DNA of 64,000 nucleotides. It comes from Sinorhizobium alkalisoli (GTDB taxonomy: Bacteria > Pseudomonadota > Alphaproteobacteria > Rhizobiales > Rhizobiaceae). Shown piece after piece: positions 17,166 to 26,611 of the stretch. The position numbers were made by a program, and so were the translations under genes. The stretch covers positions 434,001 to 498,000 of the forward strand of contig NZ_CP034909.1 in NCBI RefSeq assembly GCF_008932245.1, in the 5' to 3' direction. Numbering within the stretch: position 1 is the first letter of the stretch; each line of letters starts with the position of its first letter. Under the pieces are notes generated by a model that worked only from the letters and a program-made list of their open reading frames with translations, did no database searches and had not been told where the DNA came from.

Positions 17166-17780
17166 ATGTTTGTGACAGCGGCCTATGCCCAGTCAACCAC
17201 CACCGAAGGCGCCGAAGCGCACGATGCCGCTGCTGCCGGTGAGGTGCACACCGAAACGGGTGTGGCCCACGAAGGCGAGCATGGCTCCGGCGTGTTCCCG
17301 CCTTTCGATTCGAGCCATTTCGCATCGCAGCTGCTTTGGCTTGCGATCACGTTCGGACTTTTCTATCTCCTCATGTCGAAGGTCATCATTCCCCGCATTG
17401 GTGGAATTCTCGAGACGCGGCATGACCGGATTGCGCAGGATCTCGACGAGGCGTCCCGCCTGAAAGGCGAAGCCGATGCCGCCATTGCGGCATATGAGCA
17501 GGAATTGTCCGACGCGAGGGCCAAGGGCCATTCGATTGCAGATACCGCCCGCGAAGCGGCCAAGAACAAGGCGAGTGCCGACCGTGTTGCGGTCGAGGCC
17601 GATCTCGCGAAGAAGATCGCTGCCGCCGAGACGCGCATCGCCGACATCAAGGCCAAGGCGCTTTCCGACGTTGGTGCGATCGCCGAAGAGACGGCAACTG
17701 CCGTCGTTACGCAACTGATCGGCGGAACCGTCACCAGGGCCGAGATTTCCGCCGCCGTCAAGGCGTCTGCGGGCAACTGA
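17166..17780 (+). CDS. atpG: ATP synthase subunit b' (Fo stator)
   Basis: 204 residues. A long acidic/His-containing N-terminal region, one membrane helix ([21 protein letters not shown]) and a long alpha-helical coiled coil rich in Ala, Glu and Lys. Photosynthetic-type and alphaproteobacterial enzymes use a b/b' heterodimer stator, and this longer copy is b' (named atpG, atpX or atpF2 in different genomes). ATG 17166 is preferred over the in-frame GTG 17148 because GGAGGTGAGC precedes it. Confidence 0.9.
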   Translation: MFVTAAYAQSTTTEGAEAHDAAAAGEVHTETGVAHEGEHGSGVFPPFDSSHFASQLLWLAITFGLFYLLMSKVIIPRIGGILETRHDRIAQDLDEASRLKGEADAAIAAYEQELSDARAKGHSIADTAREAAKNKASADRVAVEADLAKKIAAAETRIADIKAKALSDVGAIAEETATAVVTQLIGGTVTRAEISAAVKASAGN

Positions 17781-17793
17781 GGAGCAGGTAATT

Positions 17794-18279
17794 ATGGCTC
17801 TTGATGCGACTTTCTATGCCTTTGTTGGCCTGATCCTTTTCCTGGCACTCATCGTCTATCTTAAAGTTCCGGGCATGGTCGCCGGCGCACTCGATACCCG
17901 CGCCGACAAGATCAGCAATGAGTTGGCGGAAGCCAAGCGACTGCGCGAAGAGGCGCAGGGTCTCGTCGCCGAATACCAGCGCAAGCGCAAGGACGCCGAG
18001 GCCGAAGCGGCCAGCATCGTTGCCGCGGCGCAGCGCGAGGCGGAGATGCTGACGGCGGAAGCCAGGCAGAAGACCGAGGAATACGTGGCGCGCCGCACGG
18101 CACTTTCCGAGCAGAAGATAAAGCAGGCCGAGAGCGACGCGATCAACGCGGTTCGCGCGGCCGCCGTCGACCTAGCGATCAGCGCCGCGGAGAAGGTTCT
18201 GATGGCGAAGGCCGATGCCGGCGCACAGGAAGCGCTCTTCAGGAAGGCCCTCGGCGAGGTCAAATCGCGCCTCAACTGA
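17794..18279 (+). CDS. atpF: ATP synthase subunit b (Fo stator)
   Basis: 161 residues. N-terminal membrane helix (TFYAFVGLILFLALIVYLKVP) then a charged coiled coil to the end (RADKISNELAEAKRLREEA, RRTALSEQKIKQAE). Thirteen bp after b', with AGGAGCAGG as ribosome site. It pairs with b' to hold F1 against Fo. It is the last gene before the intrinsic terminator at 18305. Confidence 0.93.
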   Translation: MALDATFYAFVGLILFLALIVYLKVPGMVAGALDTRADKISNELAEAKRLREEAQGLVAEYQRKRKDAEAEAASIVAAAQREAEMLTAEARQKTEEYVARRTALSEQKIKQAESDAINAVRAAAVDLAISAAEKVLMAKADAGAQEALFRKALGEVKSRLN

Positions 18280-18304
18280 GATCGCTCCAAAACGCTAAAC
18301 GGGA

Positions 18305-18330
18305 GAGCCCCGCTTCGGCGGGGCTTTTTT
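18305..18330 (+). terminator. Intrinsic terminator of the Fo operon
   Basis: AGCCCCGC-TTCG-GCGGGGCT followed by TTTTTT, 26 bp after the atpF stop: a textbook Rho-independent terminator with a stable UUCG-type tetraloop. Confidence 0.95.
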
Positions 18331-18671
18331 GTCGGATGTCACCTACGCTGGGCATTGCCGACATTGGTCATGCGCAATCGAGACGTGTTTATTTCGATCG
18401 CGAATATCGGAATTGAACTTCCTCGGGCCGCCCGAAACCTATGGTGCGCCAAGTCCACCTTCCACTGTTGCACATTGAACGGCCCGAGCCCGCGGCAGAT
18501 GGCAGTCGGCAATGATGCCAGTTGAAGATCGCTCTGTCTCCGCAAGCCACAATATCCCTGGGCGGTATTGCCTCTGCTGCAGCGAACTTACGTCGCCGTC
18601 GACAGATCCCGGATCGAGAACCTTCTTGCCGGCCCTTCTCGGAAGATCGGTTGTGAGGACGTCGCTTGGTC
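18331..18671. other. Intergenic, nothing recognised
   Basis: About 340 bp between the Fo terminator and the convergent rnhB stop. No plausible protein, repeat or RNA was seen. Confidence 0.45.
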
Positions 18672-19322
18672 TCAGACCTGCCGGAAGGGGCGGAAGCTCA
18701 TGCGGTGCAGCGAGCACGGACCATGGCTGTCGATAGCGGTGCGATGCTTCACTGTCGCATAGCCCGCATGCAGGGCAAAGCCATAGGCGGGAAAGGTAGA
18801 ATCGGCGCGCGCCATCATGCGGTCGCGCGTGACCTTGGCGACGATCGAGGCGGCAGCAATTGAAGCCGACCGCGAGTCGCCCTTGACGATCGCCTTTGCT
18901 TGACAGGCGAGACCCGGAGGCACATCGCGCCCATCAATCAGGACAAAGCGGGCCGCCGTCGCCAGGCCGAAAATCGCCCGGCGCATGGCATCGAGGCTGG
19001 CCTTGAGAATATCGCTGGTGTCGATGTGTCTCGCCGAGGATGACGCGATCGAAACCGTGGCCGTCGCCATGATCTGGTCGAACAGCATTTCGCGTTGTTC
19101 GGCGCTCAGGAGCTTGCTGTCGTTGAGACCGTCAGGGACGGCATCGGGATCAAGGATGACTGCGGCGGCGACCACCGGGCCAGCGAGCGGCCCGCGGCCG
19201 ACTTCATCGGCACCGGCAACGGGCCAGAAGCCGTCCCGCCTTGCCGTCAGTTCGAGAGCGAAATCCGGGATCACCGGTTGGAGAGGGAAAAGGAGGGAAT
19301 CGGGCGGGTTGCGACGTGACAT
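18672..19322 (-). CDS. rnhB: Ribonuclease HII
   Basis: 216 residues. It removes ribonucleotides misincorporated in DNA and RNA of RNA/DNA hybrids. [15 protein letters not shown] carries the first Asp-Glu of the active site, LNDSKLLS the substrate-contact lysine region, and IDGRDVP the next Asp; [17 protein letters not shown] completes the family pattern. Monocistronic on the minus strand, flanked by a GC-rich gap with a RIME-like copy. Confidence 0.93.
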   Translation of the reverse strand: MSRRNPPDSLLFPLQPVIPDFALELTARRDGFWPVAGADEVGRGPLAGPVVAAAVILDPDAVPDGLNDSKLLSAEQREMLFDQIMATATVSIASSSARHIDTSDILKASLDAMRRAIFGLATAARFVLIDGRDVPPGLACQAKAIVKGDSRSASIAAASIVAKVTRDRMMARADSTFPAYGFALHAGYATVKHRTAIDSHGPCSLHRMSFRPFRQV

Positions 19323-19498
19323 GCGGGGGACCCTCGCATATTCGCCCGATTCCCTTCAAGCCCCCCGGTACGAGTGCGGCGGTGACCGGGAGGAAAGCCG
19401 GCGTCGTCCTGAGGCGGGGAGGACGCCGGAGCTGAAATCCTGTCGGCGCTCAAGGCGCCATGGGTCCGTCCGGACGCTGTTACGTGGCTCCAAGATCT

Positions 19499-19581
19499 AT
19501 TGCATGCCTGTCTGACGCGACCTCGACTCAAGGGCCACGGCAACACTTGCGCGTTTGCCAAGACGCGCGCCGCTGTGGAGC
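19499..19581 (+). repeat. Degenerate, internally deleted RIME-like element
   Basis: TTGCATGCCTGTCTGACGCG, ACCTCGACTCAAGG, then CTTGCGCGTTTGCCAAGACG with GCGCGCCGCTGTGG. It matches both palindromes of the 11819 copy but lacks the AATTCAAAG linker. It lies in the 311-bp gap between rnhB and the radical SAM gene; I see nothing else there. Confidence 0.55.
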
Positions 19582-19633
19582 AGCGCCTGCTTGAGAACTG
19601 CCGCCTCGGCGTCTCGGAGATGCGCGTGAGCCC

Positions 19634-20791
19634 TTAAAGCAGCGACAATTGCACCCCCATTCCGAGCGGAGGCACGAAGATATCGTTTCGCAACTGGCGG
19701 CGCGCGAGATTGAGGCCAAGCCGCTTGGCGGCGAGGTCGAAGCGGCGGCCGATCTGCCAGGCATAGGGGCCAGCGCCCTTCATCCGCTTGCCGAACTCGG
19801 CGTCATAGTCCTTGCCACCGCGCATCGAGCGAATAAGGGACATTACGTGCCTGTAGCGATCAGGGTAGTTTCTCAACAGCCAGTCCCGGAACAGTGGACT
19901 CACTTCCAGCGGCAGGCGCAGGAGCACGTAGCTTGCTTCGGCAGCGCCAGCCGCCTTGGACGCGTCCAGCACGCGTTCGATTTCATGGTCGTTCAAGGCG
20001 GGAATGACCGGAGCAACCAGAACAGCGGTTGGAATGCCGGCCTCGGACACCGCGCGCATCGCCTCGAGGCGTTTGGCCGGCGTCGAGGCCCTCGGCTCCA
20101 TGGCGCGTGCAAGCTTCCGGTCAAGGGTGGTCACCGAAATGCCGACCCGCGCGAGGCCCTTCTCAGCCATCGGTGCAAGCAGGTCGATGTCGCGCGCCAC
20201 CATGGCCGATTTGGTCACGATCATCACCGGGTGGTTGGCCGACTGAAGCACTTCGAGGATCTGGCGCATGATGCGCCATTCCTTTTCGATCGGCTGATAG
20301 GGATCGGTATTGGTGCCTATCGCGATCGGCCGCACCTTGTAGTCCGGCCGTGCCAACTCTCGCTCCAGCAGGCGCGGAGCGTCTGGCTTGACGAACAGCC
20401 TGGATTCGAAGTCGACGCCCGCAGAGAGGCCCATATAGGAATGCGTGGGCCGCGCGAAGCAATAGATGCAGCCATGTTCGCAACCGCGATAGGGATTGAT
20501 CGAGCGGTCGAAGGGAATATCGGGGGATTCGTTGCGGGTGATAACCGACCGTGGTTTCTCGACCTGGACCTCGGTTTTGAAGGGCGGCAGATCCTCGATG
20601 GTCTGCCAACCATCATCGAAGGTCTCACGGGTTACGGGCTCGAAACGTCCTGACATGTTGAGGCCCGCTCCGCGCCCGCGGCGGCGGTCGACATCGATCC
20701 TGACGCCGCTTGCGGTGGCCATGGCGTCGGCGATCTCGGCGCTGTTGCCCGGTGCAAAGGCGCCCCGCCTGAGTTGAGACAGCTCGTTCAT
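19634..20791 (-). CDS. Radical SAM protein of the SPL-like / PA0069 family
   Basis: 385 residues. The [4Fe-4S] binding motif is CEHGCIYC (CxxxCxxC) in NPYRGCEHGCIYCFARP, about residues 100-115. GTNTDPYQPIEKEW and MIVTKSAMVARDIDLL follow as in the subgroup related to spore photoproduct lyase. The function of this subgroup in non-sporulating bacteria is not established; DNA-repair roles have been supposed from similarity. Monocistronic, divergent from the short GT2-like gene at 20966. Confidence 0.8.
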   Translation of the reverse strand: MNELSQLRRGAFAPGNSAEIADAMATASGVRIDVDRRRGRGAGLNMSGRFEPVTRETFDDGWQTIEDLPPFKTEVQVEKPRSVITRNESPDIPFDRSINPYRGCEHGCIYCFARPTHSYMGLSAGVDFESRLFVKPDAPRLLERELARPDYKVRPIAIGTNTDPYQPIEKEWRIMRQILEVLQSANHPVMIVTKSAMVARDIDLLAPMAEKGLARVGISVTTLDRKLARAMEPRASTPAKRLEAMRAVSEAGIPTAVLVAPVIPALNDHEIERVLDASKAAGAAEASYVLLRLPLEVSPLFRDWLLRNYPDRYRHVMSLIRSMRGGKDYDAEFGKRMKGAGPYAWQIGRRFDLAAKRLGLNLARRQLRNDIFVPPLGMGVQLSLL

Positions 20792-20965
20792 GGAAATCTC
20801 CTCGGAACCGATAGTCGAGTCTGTTCCGCTCTGACTATTTTCCTACCGTAGACAGCAGAACAAATCAAGAACAAAATTCCATGTCATCTCGGCATCGGGA
20901 GGAGGCGGTCGGCTTTGCCCCTGTAATCTTGTGGTATTTGCCTCTGCAATGCGCTAGGAACGGCT

Positions 20966-21499
20966 ATGCTGACGATCATTATGGAAACGCGGGACAATGA
21001 AGCGGAGCTGGCACAAACGCTTTCCGCACTGGTCACGGGTGCAGTGGAAGGGCTCGTCAGCGACGTCATCATACTCGATCACGGTTCCAAGGACGGCTCG
21101 CTGCATGTCGCCGACGCCGCGGGCTGTCGCTTCTGTGTCGACTGGGACCTTGGCGATGTCGTGCGGTCGGCACGGGGCGAGTGGCTGATGCTGCTCGAGC
21201 CGGGCGCCCGTCCTGTGGGCCGCTGGGTCGACGAACTCCTCGAATATGTCTCGCTCAACAAGGCGCCGGCGCGCTTCTCTCCATCGAGAGTGCACAAGCG
21301 GCCCCTACTCAGCCGGCTGTCCAAGAGGGCGCCCCCGCTTGAGACTGGATTCTTGATGCGAAAGCTTGACGCCGTCGCCATGGCGCGTGCCGATATGCGG
21401 CTGAGCGATATCGCGAATGCGCGGTCGGTGCGCAAGCTTGGCACGGAACTCGTTCCAGCATGGGTGGCGCTGAGACACCGGATGGCCGAGCGCGCCTGA
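20966..21499 (+). CDS. Short glycosyltransferase family 2-like protein
   Basis: 177 residues, shorter than typical GT2 enzymes. The N-terminal half has the GT-A pattern (LTIIMETRDNEAELAQTLSAL, then VSDVIILDHGSKDGSLHVAD and RGEWLMLLEPGARP), matching nucleotide-sugar binding. The usual DxD is not clear and the C-terminal part is unlike a full transferase, so catalytic activity is doubtful. Convergent with moaB; the 265 bp between them contain nothing recognisable. Confidence 0.65.
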   Translation: MLTIIMETRDNEAELAQTLSALVTGAVEGLVSDVIILDHGSKDGSLHVADAAGCRFCVDWDLGDVVRSARGEWLMLLEPGARPVGRWVDELLEYVSLNKAPARFSPSRVHKRPLLSRLSKRAPPLETGFLMRKLDAVAMARADMRLSDIANARSVRKLGTELVPAWVALRHRMAERA

Positions 21500-21764
21500 A
21501 CGAGCTTGCCCAGACCCACGGAATATGGGGTGTGCCTTGCGGCACCCCCGAAGCCATTCTTAAATCACCTTGCTCGCGAAAAATCTTTGCCATGATGCCC
21601 CGACCGGGTGGAGCGCATGTTATATATCTCCTACTTCCCCATATTTTTAGGAAAGAGGCGCCGTCGCGTTCATTCCAAGCGAATAGTCACCTGGCCGCGC
21701 GAAGCTAACGTAACAAGGGTAGCGGCTCTTTCCGCCGGCGGCTGTTCCAAAGGGAACAGTTTCC

Positions 21765-22307
21765 TCAACCGCGCTTCAGGTGCTCGTCGAGTCGCGGCAT
21801 GATTTCGACGAAATTGCAGGGCATGTGCCGATAGTCGAGCTGCTGTTTCAGGATTCCATCCCAGGCATCCTTGCAGGCCCCGGGCGAGCCGGGCAGCACG
21901 AAGATTAAGGTGGCGTTCGCAACCCCGCCGGTTGCCCGCGACTGGATCGTCGATGTGCCGATCTTGTCGAAGGAAATGCGGTGAAAGACTTCGGAAAAGC
22001 CGTCCATGCGCTTTTCGAACAGCGGCTCCAGCGCCTCCGGCGTCACGTCGCGGCCGGTGAAGCCTGTGCCGCCGGTGGTGATGACGACGTCGATTTCGGG
22101 GTCGAGCGTCCAGGTTTTCACCTGATCGTAAATCTTCTGCCGCTCGTCAGGGACGATTGCGCGGGCCTTGAGCAGATGACCCGCTTCGCGGATCCTCGTC
22201 TCCAGGGTATCGCCGGACTTGTCGTCCGCGCGCGTACGCGTGTCGGAGACGGTGAGGACGGCGATGCCGACGGGAATGAAGTGGCGAGTCTCGTCGATTC
22301 CCGGCAT
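21765..22307 (-). CDS. moaB: Molybdopterin adenylyltransferase/MoaB-MogA family protein
   Basis: 180 residues. It would act in molybdenum cofactor synthesis by adenylating molybdopterin. [19 protein letters not shown] at the N-terminus and [17 protein letters not shown] are the family hallmarks, and [16 protein letters not shown] lies near the end. It starts 6 bp after the ispE stop, so it is probably co-transcribed with the TPR and ispE genes. MoaB and MogA are hard to separate by sequence; the length fits MoaB. Confidence 0.9.
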   Translation of the reverse strand: MPGIDETRHFIPVGIAVLTVSDTRTRADDKSGDTLETRIREAGHLLKARAIVPDERQKIYDQVKTWTLDPEIDVVITTGGTGFTGRDVTPEALEPLFEKRMDGFSEVFHRISFDKIGTSTIQSRATGGVANATLIFVLPGSPGACKDAWDGILKQQLDYRHMPCNFVEIMPRLDEHLKRG

Positions 22308-22313
22308 CTGGCC

Positions 22314-23225
22314 TTATCCTCTCTTTCCGGAACTGCGGCTGGCTAGAACGTACCACCCGGCATGGGCGGCGGAAATGCGCCGTGCAGCCGCAGCCGCCTC
22401 TTCATCGCTGCGGAACAGGCCGAAGCAGGTCGCACCCGAGCCGGACATGCGCACGAGGTCTGCGCCGGCCGCGCTCAAGGCATCGGACACGTGTTCGATC
22501 GATGGCTCCAGGGCGCGAGCCGGTGGCTCCAGATCGTTGCGCATGCCGGCCAGAGCGCTCAGCCACTCCTCGGTTGTTTCGATGCCTTGCGGCAGCACCA
22601 GCGGCGGGTTCGCCTTTCTGGCAAGCGTCCTGAATATCACCGGCGTCGATATGGCGACGAGCGGGTTGGCGAGGACGATCGCGAAGGACGGCAAAGCGGG
22701 GAGCGGCGTGATCACTTCGCCGATTCCCCTTGCGATAAGCGTGCGGCCTTCGAGACACATCGGCACATCGGCACCGAGCTGGAGGGCGAGCTTGTTCAGT
22801 CCTTCGGGCGCGATACTTGCTTCCCAGAGCGCAAGCAGCCCTTTGAGCGTCGCGGCGGCATCTGCCGAGCCGCCGCCAATGCCGGAGGCGATCGGCAGGT
22901 TCTTCTCAAGATGCAGATGGACCGGGCCAGCGGATTCTCCCCTTCCGGTCAGTTCGCTGCGCAGGAGATCGCGAGCGCGCAGGACCAGATTGCCATCCCG
23001 GCCCTGAGCCGTGGTCGCCAGGTCCTGCGAAAAACGGCCCGAGACGGTAAAGCGGTCAGCCTCCGCCGGTGCTAGGCCCACCCGATCGCCGAGATCGGCG
23101 AAGGTGACCAAGCTTTCGAGGAGGTGATGGCCGTCGCCACGCTGGCCGATGACATGCAGCGCCAGATTGATCTTGGCCGGCGCCGCTGAGGTCAGTGCGA
23201 AGCCGGAGAGGTCGTCTGCCTGCAT
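22314..23225 (-). CDS. ispE: 4-diphosphocytidyl-2-C-methyl-D-erythritol kinase
   Basis: 303 residues. GHMP kinase of the MEP isoprenoid pathway, phosphorylating CDP-methylerythritol at O-2. SAAPAKINLALHVIGQRGDG contains the substrate Lys, and PIASGIGGGSADAAATLKGL the ATP-binding glycine loop. MQADDLSGF is the start; the ORF continues upstream only as an antisense frame of the TPR gene, 7 bp away. The pathway product feeds the polyprenyl diphosphate synthase encoded at 25221-26237. Confidence 0.93.
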   Translation of the reverse strand: MQADDLSGFALTSAAPAKINLALHVIGQRGDGHHLLESLVTFADLGDRVGLAPAEADRFTVSGRFSQDLATTAQGRDGNLVLRARDLLRSELTGRGESAGPVHLHLEKNLPIASGIGGGSADAAATLKGLLALWEASIAPEGLNKLALQLGADVPMCLEGRTLIARGIGEVITPLPALPSFAIVLANPLVAISTPVIFRTLARKANPPLVLPQGIETTEEWLSALAGMRNDLEPPARALEPSIEHVSDALSAAGADLVRMSGSGATCFGLFRSDEEAAAAARRISAAHAGWYVLASRSSGKRG

Positions 23226-23232
23226 TCGGTTA

Positions 23233-25065
23233 TCAGGATTTCTTGTCCGATGCAGCGGTTTCCGCGGCGCCCTTTTTCGGCAGGGTCTCCTTGGCATCCG
23301 CCGCAGCCGGAACGGTCTGCGCGAGAGGCGGCAATCCGTTTTCGATCTTTGCCTTGATCTTCGGAATTTCCGCTTCCTCCGGCTCCAACTCCAGCGCCTG
23401 GGTCCATTGGAACACTGCCTCGAGCTTGCGTCCCACCCGCCAATAGGCGTCGCCAAGGTGATCGTTGATCGTCGGATCTCCGGCCATCAACTCCGCCGCA
23501 CGCTCGAGCTCGCCCACTGCCTCCTCGAAGCGGTTCATGCGGAAATAGGCCCAGCCGAGCGAATCGACGATGTAACCGTCGTCGGGCTTGAGCTCGACCG
23601 CCTTACGGATCATCTCCAGGCCCTCTTCGAGGTTGATGTTCATGTCGACCCAGGAGTAGCCGAGATAGTTAAGGACCTGCGGTTGGTCGGGGTTGAGCTC
23701 CAGAGCCTTGCGAAAATTCGGCTCTGCCTTCTCCCAGAGCTTCTGGCGCTCATAGGCGATCCCGCGCTGGAAGAAGACGGTCCAGTCGCTACGCTTCGGA
23801 ACCGGGCCGATCGCCTCGACTGCACGATCGTAAAGCTCGCCCATTTCCTTGTACGCCTTGGCGTCGGAAAGCACGCTGCCATAGGCGAGATAATTGCGGA
23901 TGTTCTTGGGATCGAGTTCGATCAGCCCCTGCAGGTGCTTCTTAGCCTCGTCGACCTTGCCGACGCCGGCAAGGGCGAGGCCGAGTTGCAGTTCCGAGAC
24001 CCGGCGCATTGGCGAATCTTCAGGCACACTCCTGTAAAGCGCGATTGCCTCCTGCTCCTTCTTCAGGTTTTCGGCAATGCCTCCCAGCATCACCAGGATA
24101 TCGGCACTGTCCGGATCGAGCCGGCGCGCCGTCTGGAGGTAAAGCGACACGATGTCCTCGGCACCTTCCCGGTTGAGGGCACCACCGATCGAGAAGAGCA
24201 CGGCAGCCGCACCCTGCACGGCCGTACGTACCTGCTGCTCCTGGTGTTTGCCCTCTTCAATGCTTTTCCTGAGCGCCTCGAGCGGAGTGTAGTTGTTGAC
24301 GAGGCTTTCGCCAACGGAGACGGTATCGAGCGCCTTCTGCTTGTTGCCCTCTCGCGCCTCGAAGCGCGCCAGCGCCTCAACCGCACGCATGAAGGTGTCC
24401 GGCGCGGCACTTCCGCCTTCCCGGTCGAGAATGGCGTCGTTCAGCCTCGCGCGCGCCGTCGCCTTGTCGCCGGCGGCCAGAGCGATCGCGCCAGCATGAT
24501 AATTCTTGAACACCCGGAACCATTCCGGCCCGTCGAGCGCCTTAATCTGCGCAAGCGCTTCCTTCGGCCTGCCCTGACCGTATTTCGCCCAGGCGGAGAG
24601 CAGAGTGCTCATCAGCCGGTCGAGGTCGTTGGGGCCTTCATATTTCAAGAGCTTTTGGGCCGTGCGGTATTCGCGTTTGCGGATCGCGTCGATGGCGCGG
24701 ACGACCGTCGTGATCCGTTCGACGGCCCGCTCTGACTTCAGATCCTCGGCAACCTTGACGCCTTCGTCGAATTCGCCGCCGATCAACAGCGTGATCATCA
24801 GGCGCTGCTTGACTTCCCGGTTGTCCGGCTCGAACTGCAATGCGATCCGGTAGAGGTCTGCCGCCATCGCATAATCTCGATCGACATCGGCGGTGCGAGC
24901 CGCCAGGAAGGCACCGGCGAAGGTGTTTGCGCTCGTGAGGTCGAAAGGTTCGGCGTCCTCGACCGCAGCCGCTTCTTCAGCGAAGGCGTAATGGCTGCCG
25001 GTCGTAACCACGAGGGCCAGCATTGCCGCGGCGCTGAGAAGCCGAAGGAGTTTATTCTGCCGCAT
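23233..25065 (-). CDS. Exported tetratricopeptide repeat protein
   Basis: 610 residues. A signal peptide (MRQNKLLRLLSAAAMLALVV, ending near AFA) is followed by many TPR units, for example YAMAADLYRIALQFEPDN, KKHLQGLIELDPKNIRNYLA and EAVGELERAAELMAGDPTINDHLGDAYW in parts. The tail is Ala/Lys-rich. TPR scaffolds of this type act in envelope or polysaccharide assembly, but no reaction can be given. It is the first gene of a likely TPR-ispE-moaB operon. MRQNK is chosen as start because it gives a proper signal peptide and GAAAGG precedes it; the ORF opens 45 codons earlier. Confidence 0.82.
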   Translation of the reverse strand: MRQNKLLRLLSAAAMLALVVTTGSHYAFAEEAAAVEDAEPFDLTSANTFAGAFLAARTADVDRDYAMAADLYRIALQFEPDNREVKQRLMITLLIGGEFDEGVKVAEDLKSERAVERITTVVRAIDAIRKREYRTAQKLLKYEGPNDLDRLMSTLLSAWAKYGQGRPKEALAQIKALDGPEWFRVFKNYHAGAIALAAGDKATARARLNDAILDREGGSAAPDTFMRAVEALARFEAREGNKQKALDTVSVGESLVNNYTPLEALRKSIEEGKHQEQQVRTAVQGAAAVLFSIGGALNREGAEDIVSLYLQTARRLDPDSADILVMLGGIAENLKKEQEAIALYRSVPEDSPMRRVSELQLGLALAGVGKVDEAKKHLQGLIELDPKNIRNYLAYGSVLSDAKAYKEMGELYDRAVEAIGPVPKRSDWTVFFQRGIAYERQKLWEKAEPNFRKALELNPDQPQVLNYLGYSWVDMNINLEEGLEMIRKAVELKPDDGYIVDSLGWAYFRMNRFEEAVGELERAAELMAGDPTINDHLGDAYWRVGRKLEAVFQWTQALELEPEEAEIPKIKAKIENGLPPLAQTVPAAADAKETLPKKGAAETAASDKKS

Positions 25066-25220
25066 ATCAAACCTTTCGTTGCCGATGGTCCGGCGCATCG
25101 CGCCATCGCTCATTGCTGCGGAGTCGATTGGAGGGTGCCGGACGCAAGTCTCGAAAAACAGAATGGCTTTTTTGGCGCAGCCCGGCAAGAAATTCCTCAA
25201 GGGAAACCCTGACCAGCCGG

Positions 25221-26237
25221 CTAGCTCACTCGATCGATGCAGAAATCGATCACCTCGGTGAGCGCAGCTTTCCAGGGGGAAGCGGTGAGGGGCGCGAGCG
25301 CATCGCGCGCGATCGTGCCGTAATGCTGGGCGCGCGCAATCGTATCGGTCAGCCCCCCGTAGCGGTGGATTAGCCCGAGTGCCTTTTCGAGATTGGCCCC
25401 ATCACTGGCGCCACCTTCGATGGCTTCGCGCCAGAAGGCGCGGTCCTGCGGCGTGCCGCGTCGATAGGAAAGAATGACCGGCAACGTGATCTTGCCCTCT
25501 CGGAAGTCGTCGCCGACATTCTTGCCGAGATTAATCGACGATCCGCCATAGTCGAGTACGTCGTCGACGAGTTGGAAGGCAAGGCCGAGATTCATGCCGT
25601 AGGATTTCAGCGCGTTGCGATCGGCCTTGCTCGCAGCCGCAACAATGGGGCCGACCTCGGCGGCCGCGGCAAAGAGCGCAGCCGTCTTGGCGCGGATCAC
25701 CTGCAGATAGTCGTCCTCAGTGGTCTCCATGTTTTTGGCCACGGACAACTGGAGAACTTCACCCTCCGCGATCACAGATGCGGCGGTTGAGAGCACATCG
25801 AGCGCATCCAACGAACCGACATCCACCATCATGCGGAAGGCCTGGCCGAGCAGGAAGTCGCCGACGAGCACGCTCGCCTGATTGCCCCAGATCGTCCGCG
25901 CCGTCGACTTGCCGCGCCTGAGATCGCTTTCGTCGACCACGTCGTCGTGCAGAAGTGTCGCCGTATGCATGAACTCGACGCTGGTCGCGAGCTTGACATG
26001 GGCGTCGCCGTCATAGCCGAACATCGAAGCGGCCGCGAGTGTCAGCATCGGCCGCAGGCGCTTGCCGCCCGAAGAAATCAGGTGGTTGGCGACCTCCGGA
26101 ATCATCTGCACGTCGGAGCCGGCCTTCGAGAGAATAAGCTGGTTGACCCGCTCCATGTCGGACGCCGTGAGCCCGACGAGCGGCTTCACGGACGCCTGTT
26201 TGTTTTTGCCGTCTTCCAGCGGTATCACTACGCCCAA
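25221..26237 (-). CDS. ispB: Trans-polyprenyl diphosphate synthase (octaprenyl/decaprenyl type)
   Basis: 338 residues. It builds the isoprenoid tail for ubiquinone from IPP and an allylic primer. The first Asp-rich motif is LLHDDVVDESDLRRG and the second is LVDDVLDY; GGKRLRPML is also present. No ATG fits: TTG at 26235-26237, preceded by CAGGAG, gives the common 338-residue length; a GTG three codons on is possible. In rhizobia the chain length is usually C50, so octaprenyl is not certain. It is divergent from DUF2007. Confidence 0.88.
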   Translation of the reverse strand: MGVVIPLEDGKNKQASVKPLVGLTASDMERVNQLILSKAGSDVQMIPEVANHLISSGGKRLRPMLTLAAASMFGYDGDAHVKLATSVEFMHTATLLHDDVVDESDLRRGKSTARTIWGNQASVLVGDFLLGQAFRMMVDVGSLDALDVLSTAASVIAEGEVLQLSVAKNMETTEDDYLQVIRAKTAALFAAAAEVGPIVAAASKADRNALKSYGMNLGLAFQLVDDVLDYGGSSINLGKNVGDDFREGKITLPVILSYRRGTPQDRAFWREAIEGGASDGANLEKALGLIHRYGGLTDTIARAQHYGTIARDALAPLTASPWKAALTEVIDFCIDRVS

Positions 26238-26349
26238 CGCCCCGGACTCCTGTTTCTTGCTCGGTTGTGACAATAGTAAAGAGGTGGCTCGTGCGGCAAG
26301 AGGCGAATTGCCTCGCCCGCTGGAATTTGAAGGAGGAGACCCGATCGCG

Positions 26350-26571
26350 ATGAAGGAACTGATCCGCACCAACGATGCCGTCCTTCTCTCCTTCGCAGAA
26401 AGTCTGATGAAGGACGCCGGCATCACCTGTTTCGTCGCCGATCGCGACATGAGCATCCTTGAAGGCTCGCTCGGCCTGTTGCCGCGGCGCTTCCTGGTGG
26501 CCGAGGAGGATGCCGAGCGGGCCCGGCGCATTCTGGTCGAAGCTGGCCTGGAAAAGGAACTGCGGCAGTGA
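26350..26571 (+). CDS. DUF2007 family small protein
   Basis: 73 residues. MKELIRTNDAVLLSFAESLM, then GITCFVADRDMSILEGSLG and RRFLVAEEDAERARRIL match DUF2007, a ferredoxin-like fold sometimes called a putative signal-transducing protein. No function is established. Start ATG 26350 has GAAGGAGGAG upstream; the ORF extends further only into the divergent gap. The methyltransferase gene follows after about 40 bp. Confidence 0.82.
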   Translation: MKELIRTNDAVLLSFAESLMKDAGITCFVADRDMSILEGSLGLLPRRFLVAEEDAERARRILVEAGLEKELRQ

Positions 26572-26611
26572 TCGAGGCATCTCCGCGGACCGGCCGCGAT
26601 GCGCTGGCAGA

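Noticed and set aside
23149..24735. 528-codon plus-strand ORF opposite the TPR gene
   Set aside because: Antisense shadow of a repetitive high-GC gene; no ribosome site or recognisable domain.
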